Source: a virus. Taken from it: a stretch of DNA of 30,108 nt. The stretch's first letter is position 1, and every line of letters starts with the position of its first letter. Position numbers and translations under genes: made by a program. The stretch spans positions 1-30,108 of the IMG/VR virus record IMGVR_UViG_3300046007_011613; one strand, given 5' to 3'. A model generated the notes under the pieces. That model had not been told where the DNA came from. It made no database searches and saw nothing but the letters and a program-made list of their open reading frames with translations. Of this stretch, positions 17,126 through 26,100 are shown one piece after another.

Positions 17126-20100
17126 ATACAACATAATCAGTATATCTTAATGGTTTAGATCTTATGACAACCGCACTAGTACTCAATCCAATGATACCAT
17201 TATTTCTATATGAAGAATATTCATTGGAAGAAGATCTTTGTTGTAGTTCTATTTTACCCCAACTATACTCTCCATAAAAATCACTAAATCCTAATCCGGT
17301 TAGGTTATTATACGACGCTAGACTGACTACAACTTTTAATACTGAAGATTGTCCTCCACTGGGAACAAAAGATGACCCAACAGAAACTGATTGCGCAATA
17401 TAAACATTATCTAACCCGGAAGTTCCGACACCAACTATGCTTCCTGTAGAATTTAAAGAAGTTACTCCATTTCCAACTTTAGAATTATAAACAACAAAAT
17501 AGTCTCCAGTTTTAATTCCGCTTATAGTAGTTGCAGTTCCACTTATGGAACTATTTCTAAGATAAGAATTATTTGGTATGAACAAATCAAATACCAATCC
17601 AGTGACAGCAACGCCAACTATTGATGTAGTTGCAATACCCGTAATAATTCCATGATCTCCAAAATAATTAGATACGGTACATTTTTCTGTTTTAATTGAA
17701 GGTGGTTCAATTAAAACTTGAGGTGGATTTGTGGTTTCATACATACTTCCGCCATAAGTCACTGTAATATTTGATATTTTTCCTCCATTAATTGACGAAG
17801 ATGCTGAAGCTCTAAAAGTAGTTCCTAGACCAACTGGGGATTCTAAAATAACAGAAGGTGCAGACACATAACCACTGCCCGCATTCGTAATATTAATTGA
17901 AGTAACTGTTCCTGCTAAAGATACTACAGAAGATGCTCTGGCAAATTCTGTTGCGTCTTGGGATAATAAAGATACTTCATATTGAAAATTTAAATTACCT
18001 GAAGATGATTCTTTTGGTGAATTAAAAAACGGTCTTATATTATCAACATAAACAATGGTTGAATTTACACCAACTGAGTTTATAATATATGCACTTGGAT
18101 ATATTGCAGGCTCATAAGTTATTCTATTTTTAGAAACAATAGTAAAATCTATGAATTTATCTTCAGTTTGTTTTCTCCAAAATGTTGGGCGATATAGTGT
18201 CGGATCTTCAGAGATTCCCTGCCCAAAATATAGTTCAGTTTCTGCCGAATTGCTGTATAATGAAGTTATTGTTCTTTTATTTTGATCTAAACTTTGTGGT
18301 TGATTTGAAAAAATATCGTATGAAAGTCGTAGTTCATCGCCCTCTTTAATGGTTTCTACTATATCAACTGTATTAGTATCGTAAGCAGAATTTCCAATAT
18401 AGAAAAGAATTTTGCAAATATCCCCAGAAATTACATTATCTGAAGATTTTCCTTTAGGTGCTTCATTAAAAATTATTTTATCTCCTCTTGTAAAACTGTA
18501 AGATTCCCCAGGAACTTGCAAAACATCATTTATGAACACTAGTAGGTTATTTTCAAGGTTTATTTTTGATCCTTGGTTAGAAATTAAAGAATATCTTTGA
18601 TTTCCTATAGATAATGGAAATCTTTTTCTAACTCCATTGAAAAGACCACTTATGTTATCAAATACTTTAATTCCGCCAATAAACCATCCAGAGAACTTAT
18701 CAGATCTTATTTCTTCAACAAAAATATTGAATTCTTTAAATTGTTTAGTTGTATCTGTAGGAATTCCTATAGTACCACCAATAGGAATAGTTAAAATATC
18801 TCCTTTTTTATAGTTATAACCAAAGTTTTTTATTTCAAAATTTATTATACTAGATCCATTTCCAACAATAACATCAATTTCTGCTTGAGTTCCTATGCCA
18901 GATGACCGTGATGAATAAATGAGGGGAATGTTTGAATAAGGTAGAGGGTCATCAATAGTCAATATAGGAGGATTGGATTGGGAGTATCCAGATCCTGGAT
19001 TAGTTATAGATACACCAACTATATTTCCTTCGCTTACTGTTGCTATTCCAATATAAGTAATTTTATTATCTTGCCCATATTGAGTTATGACGCCAACCCT
19101 AATCGGACTTTGTATTCCTGATCTATATCCAGATCCACTATTTCCGATTGAAACTGAGGAAATCGTTCCAGATATTGAAACAATAACAGTTCCCCCCGCA
19201 GAAACTAATGGTTGATATCCAAGACTATCGCTAGATCCAACAGATACTATAACTCCTTTTATGGGTAAATTCGCAGTGTTAATGTCAGTTTGATTTGGAA
19301 TACTATTAGATCCTACAAAAAATACTGTAGTAACACCAGATCTTTCGGACAAATAATAATTATCTGTTAGGGATATTTCGTTTGTTGTTACTGATGGTAT
19401 TTGTGGAATATTATTAATTAATAATATTATATTATCTGTTGATATTCCAGAAACATTCGTTTGGTTGTTTTTAAGAATGAATCCACTAGAAATTCCCGTA
19501 AAAGAGTCTGAAACGTCGTCAAAAATATAATTATTGCTATATGTATCTTTGATTTGGTCAGGATTGCCAGATTTTATAAAAGATCTTCCGTGGAATTTGG
19601 ATTTTTGTGTTAAGAATGCGTCTAAAGGATCTACTAGTGATAATGGAGGTGATGCAAAATTGATAGTATTTTCATTTATGTTATAGTTTCCAATAATTTT
19701 TGTAATTATTGATCCTTGAGAATGTGATTCTGGATCTGTTCCTAATACAGATCGATCTACTTTTATTAAATTTGTAGATCCAATACCTACAGAATTAATT
19801 TTCATTATTTCGTCATCAATTTTTATAAAATCTCCATTAAAAAATGAGGAAATGCCTGTGACATAAACAAAATCTGTTGATATTGAAATATTTCCAGATA
19901 ATGAACTTTTTAACGATGTTATTGTAATTGGCGATTGAATAATTCCATCTATAGAAATTAATACTCTAGAATTTTGATTAAAACAAGAAAAATAATGAGT
20001 TGTTCCTATACCAACACTAGTGATGTCTAAAGTTTTTGGTGTGGAATTTAACGCATCTTCTGCATTTCGTGATAGTTTTATTTTATTATCGTTTATTTTT

Positions 20101-23100
20101 ACTACATATAGTTCATTTGGTAATTTATTTGTCGTTCCTATTCCCACTCCAAAGTAAGTAGAAGCAATTCCAATTGAATTGGATACTGAATTTGTTCCGT
20201 TAAAGTAGGAAATTTTTTCTCCAGTAACAAAAAAGTGATTTTCTATTTCTATAGTATCTGAGGTAATATCTACGATAGACTGATCATTTCCTTTAAAAAC
20301 CCTCTTAAATATCGGATAATCGTTACTGGTTAAAATAAAATCTTTTTTAGATACATTATCACTGCTATCAAATTGAGAACTTATATCATCTATACTAAGA
20401 ACTTTATTTCCGAATGATAAAATATAATCTTGTACTACTTTATTTTTAAATATAATTTCATTTGAGGTTAATTTTGAGTCTATATTGAAGCTATTTTCTG
20501 AAGAAAGATCAAAATAATAAGTATTAAAATCGGATTTGCTAAAAATATCTAATATGACGGAAAGATCAGATTGTTTAGTTGTTGATATTCCAGCATATTG
20601 AGTGGATTCTAATTGATAATCAGAAAAAACTTTAAACCCTTTGGGGTGATTTAAAGTTAAAACGGAGTCTTTCCAAGTATCATAATCTACTTTTGATTTT
20701 ATTGAATATGAAAAATTTTGATAATAGAAACTATCTTGAATTTTTTGAATGTCATCATTCAAAAATCCACTATTTTGTTGCCATCCTTTATTCAACTTTG
20801 TTTTTGAAGAAATACTAGTCGTAGAATCTGTTTTGTATATGTTTAAAATTTTTGATTTTGCCCCAGTAGAATCTCCCTGAATTACTTCACCAATTTGAAA
20901 TTCCTTAGTTGGATTTGAAATAGTTAAAAGACTAGAATATTCATCCCAATCGGATACATAACCTTCTTTTTCTTGAGATGACTCTGATTTAATATTTTCT
21001 CCAATTAAATACTGACCTCTTTTTAAAGTAACAATAAATGAAGGAAAATATTTTTCAGGAATAATTCTACCCACAGAATTGATATTATCAAAAATACCAG
21101 GATCTTCTTCAGATTCTAAGTAATCTTTTAAACTGTAAGTTATTGTTCCTTGCCCTAATCCAACATCTTCAGTTAATTCTTCTATAGTGAATAGACTATA
21201 ATTGTAATTTTCGGAATTATATCCTTTACTTTCGCTGCTAGAAACCTTTACATTTTCAATAAGTATTTTCTCATTAAGAGAGAATGGAAAAACGTCGGCA
21301 TATGGAAAAGTAATTGTAACAAGTTTGGTGATAGAATTAAACGCTATGGAGTTTATTTTTAATCCATTGTTATTTTCTATTGGTATTATTTTTGGAATCA
21401 ATCCACTTAAATTGGAAGTATTCTTTAATATTTTTACTATAGTGTTGCCTAGAGAATACTCCAAGTCCAAATCTTGTATAACTTCATTAGTTTTACTATC
21501 TATTGCCAGTAATTTTGGTGGCGTATTATAATTTATCCCAAAGGATGAAACTGCTATTGTATCAACAGAATATAGAGATTCTAATTTTACTACTAGTATA
21601 GGATAATTCTTTGGTAGTAAAGTAGTATCAGATGAAAAATCAAATCCTATATTATTAATTTCAGATCCTTTTATTTTTCCAACAGACTCGCTAAAACATT
21701 CTAATAAAGCATCTTTTCCCGTAATTGAATTTATTTTCAAAATTCTTGGTAAAGAGTAATAATTTTTCCCCGGATCTACTACCTTTATTTCTGAAATGGG
21801 ACCAAAAGCACTGATAGAATTTGTACTGTAACTTAATGTTGATATTGTTGATGAATATGAAACAACCTCCGGGTTATTGGGCAATAAGTACTCAAAAGAA
21901 GTTGTAGAACCAACACCAACAAAAACTGGGTAATCTCCTATATAACCACTTCTCAATAAATCTAGAGTATTGTTTGATTCTATTAATAAATTATCAACTA
22001 TAATTTCTCTTTTATTTTCTGGATAAGCAATTCCATTAGTAAATACTGGAACTAATCGGTAATACAATTTGTCAGGAAGATCACTCTTTATGTTTAAAAT
22101 AACCTTTGCGTTTTGACTAATTCCAATAGTTCCTTCTTGAATAATATTAAATTCTTCGTATTCTTCTGTTTTATTGAAAACATTTTTAAAATATGGGTCG
22201 GTATAAAGTTCAAATTTAAAGGCTGAATATTGATTGTTATTTGATGTATATGCTAGAGAAGAATCCGACAAATCAAAAGTAACATCAGATTCTTTATATA
22301 ATTTTATTAAAGGATTAATTGGAGAAATTGATCCATTAGAAACAGAAGTTATTTTTATTGTTTTTGGGTCTGGAGAAATAGAGTCATAATAAGAATCACA
22401 TAATTTTATAGTATTTTCATCTAAAACTAAAATGTAATAAATTTCATTATTGGTCAAATTTTGTGTTGAGGTATCTGTTTTGTAAATTATTTTTTGCCCT
22501 GTTACAAATCTGTGATCATCAATAGTAATAGTACTATTCAAAGTACTAACACCCGAAGATATAAAATTCTTTGGATTTATAATAACTCTTCTTTTTTGAT
22601 CATCATATTTTACAATTACTGAGGTTGATGTTTTTGGATTTACATCTATGGATACTATGTCATTAGTTGCCAATCCATGAGTGCTTGATGTGGATACAGT
22701 AACAACATTTTTTGACACCGTTCCATATATTTTTTCATAATTGGTTTTAAAACTATGATTAGTTCCAGTTCCTATACCAGAAAAATACAAAGTTGTAGAA
22801 TTTTTTGTTGTACTAGTAATCCCAACAAATCCGCCTGTACTACCAATTCCTACCTTAACGGTCGAAACTCCTATAATATCATCAGAAATCTTTGCCACAA
22901 AAAGTTTTGTGTTATTGGATAAAGAAAAATTTGAAGATCCATTTATAGAGACTTGTATAGTAGATCCTCCATTGGAAGAATATATTAACTCATCTCCAGT
23001 TTTTAATCCATGATTTGGAAAATAAATTGATTTACTTGGAATGAACAATGTTGTTACGCCACTTCCTGGATTTGAAAAATTTAAAGTATACCCAATTCCA

Positions 23101-26100
23101 ACACCCAATCCCAAAGAATCTTTTGGATTAAAATAGAGTTCATCATTTAGTTTATATTCGAATTTTGGCGAATATTGATTTTGGAATATTATTTTCCTTG
23201 ATTTTTCCTCTAATACCTCTAGTGCTGAATGGGCAGAACCAACAGTTTCATGAACAGACCTTAAAACTCTTATTCTAGAAGATAAATTGTCAGTATTTAA
23301 AACTTTAACTTTTTCAGTTCCTATTCCTAAAATGTCATTAGATTTAAAATTATTAATATTACCAAAAACAGAAAAATAAGTTACTATTCCTGTGGAAGAA
23401 ACACTACCTACATTTTCTCTTAGTATTAAAGCGTTACTTGGAACATCAATCCGGTGTAATCCATCGAAAGTATAAGTCGTAGTACTCAATCCAGATATTG
23501 TTACTACTTCGTCATCTTTAAACTGATGTGGGTCATTAAAAATTCCTAAAAATGAATTATTCACAAAATCTGGGTAGAATTCAACATTACTAACACCAGT
23601 CGTTGCTACACTTATATTTTGTATCGCTTTTCCAAAAACTTTAGAGACTTTTGCGGCAGCATTGTATCCAGATGTTCCTTGGTTATCAAATATTATATTA
23701 TCCCCTACCCTGTAATTTTCTCCAGAATTTAATATTTCTACCTTTTCAATATATCCCGGAGAAATGGATTTAACTTCAGAGAATTGTATTTTATAATCTT
23801 GAGTATTCAAATATTCATAGATAATATTTTTATCATCCAATCCATAAGAATTTGTATTTCTTAAACATTCGATTTCATTCAAATCAAGTTTTTCTTGATT
23901 TGAACCCGAAACAAAATTAAATCCATTTGGTTTTGATCGGTAGAAATTTCCTACAAAATAAGGAAATTTTGGTTTTTTGTATCCATTAAATTCGCTAGAT
24001 GTAGTTAAATCTAATGTAGAAAAATAAGCATATACTCCTAGGGGAAATTCTGGAGTAATACAAAATCTTCCATTGTATTCATCGAGATAATTTTCGTCAT
24101 TTTTGTTTTTATACTCATAATCTTCTATAAAAAATCCTAATGGAAATTCTGGTCTATTATTTTGAGGAGATGTTTTTAGTAAGTAGCTGGAGTTTAATTG
24201 AACTATTCCACCACTACCATCTTTTTTGTTGTATCCATAAGGACCATATATGGGATTTCCATCGTATGCCCATCCTATTAAAGGAGAGTGTGATAACACA
24301 TTTGGATTTGTATTATCATTCAAAATTTCCTTAAATTTTCTTGGATAATACAAATGTCCATACTGCAATTCATCTTCTTTAGAAATTGATTTAAATAATG
24401 CGCCATCATCTAACTGACTAAAAGATTTTAAAAATCTTTCTACTAAATTGATAGTCCATGTTTGAATCTTTGGATATAATTTAGCGCCGCTGCCATTTGC
24501 TATCGCAGTTATTTGTGTTCCGCTTTGACTATACCCAAATCCACTTTCTATAACCTTAACAGAAGTTATAGATCCTCCACTTATTATTGGATTTAAAACT
24601 GCACCAATTCCATCACCTATCACTGAAATGACGGGAGAAGAGTTATAATCTTGTCCTGAAGAAATAATGGAGACATCCACTATTTTTCCTTCTTTTATGA
24701 TAGGACTTAAAACTGCTCTAGAACCAGATTCCAAAGAAATTTCAGGTAATCTATTGAAATTTAAAATATCTGGAGATCCATAATTAGTTCCTTTATTATT
24801 AAGATGAATAGAAGAAACTTTTCCTCTAAACTTTGGATTTACTTTAGATTTAAAAACATCCTTTGATATTGATCCACCTACAGTAGATACTCCAATTTCT
24901 CCAATAATACTCACATTTATTTCTGGATAATTGAAAATATGAGTACCGACTCCAACAGAATTAAATTTAATATACTGTGCTGATTTGTAATAAAAATCTT
25001 TCTCTGTAATTCCTACCCCAACTTCCGAAAGAGTAAAACGATCTTCATTCAGTTTTGTTACAAAGTATTCTTTATTTGTAGATAATCCAGAAATTGCAGT
25101 TCCTTCTACTGAATATTTTAATATTTCTCCAGATTCATATCCATGATTTTCAATAAAAATTGCCCCATATCCAGTGAAAGTACTAATCCCAGAAGAAGAA
25201 GTAGTTCTTTTTTTATTTTGATATCCGCTTCCTGGATCGATAATACTAATAGATCCTACAGTAATTTTTTTATTATATGTCAAAATTTTATGTTCACCTA
25301 CTCCCAGAGAAGTAAAAGATATTGCAATTCCAGAATTAAAGTTTTCTATATCAGAATGTAGTTGTATTTCAGTAGGTGATTTTACTGACACATAGTATGA
25401 CGCATTAGTAGATATGCCTCCAATTGAAGAATATCCATTAGTCTTGTAAATTACTCTTTCGCCATTTCTAAATTTATGATAAGTAGAAAACCCTATTTTT
25501 GATGCAGTTGAATTTCCTGTGGTTACATTTTTTTGAGCGTCAAATAAGACTTCATGGTCAACTAATTTGATATTTGCCACAGCATTGGCACCGGTGCCGT
25601 TTCCTCCTGTAATGGATACTATGGGTGTCTCTACGTAATCAAATCCAGGATCTATAACTTCAATATCTGCTAATATACCCTCCACCGAGCAATAACCAGA
25701 TACTCCACTTCCTAAAGAATCTTCTACTTTTAAAATAGGTGGATTTATTACGTCATAATCATTTTCGGAAGACAATATATCTATAGATTCAATTTGCCCA
25801 TAATATATTTTGTCCGTGGATTTATAATTGAATATTTCTGTTCCGTTTATTAGTGTTCCAATTGCCCCAGGAAAAGATTCATAATCATTACTGTCATTTG
25901 TTGGCGTAGGAATTACTCTAAGTAATTTTTGAGCATTTAAGGATTTTGAAGCAAAATTATTAAATTCTATTTTACACCCGTCTGCGTCATCATAAGTAGA
26001 ATTTTCATCTAAATTTAATTCAACAAAATCTGATTTATAAATTGATGATCTACTCTTACATAAGTTAAATTGAGTGTCATTTTGTTTCTTTACAAAATAA

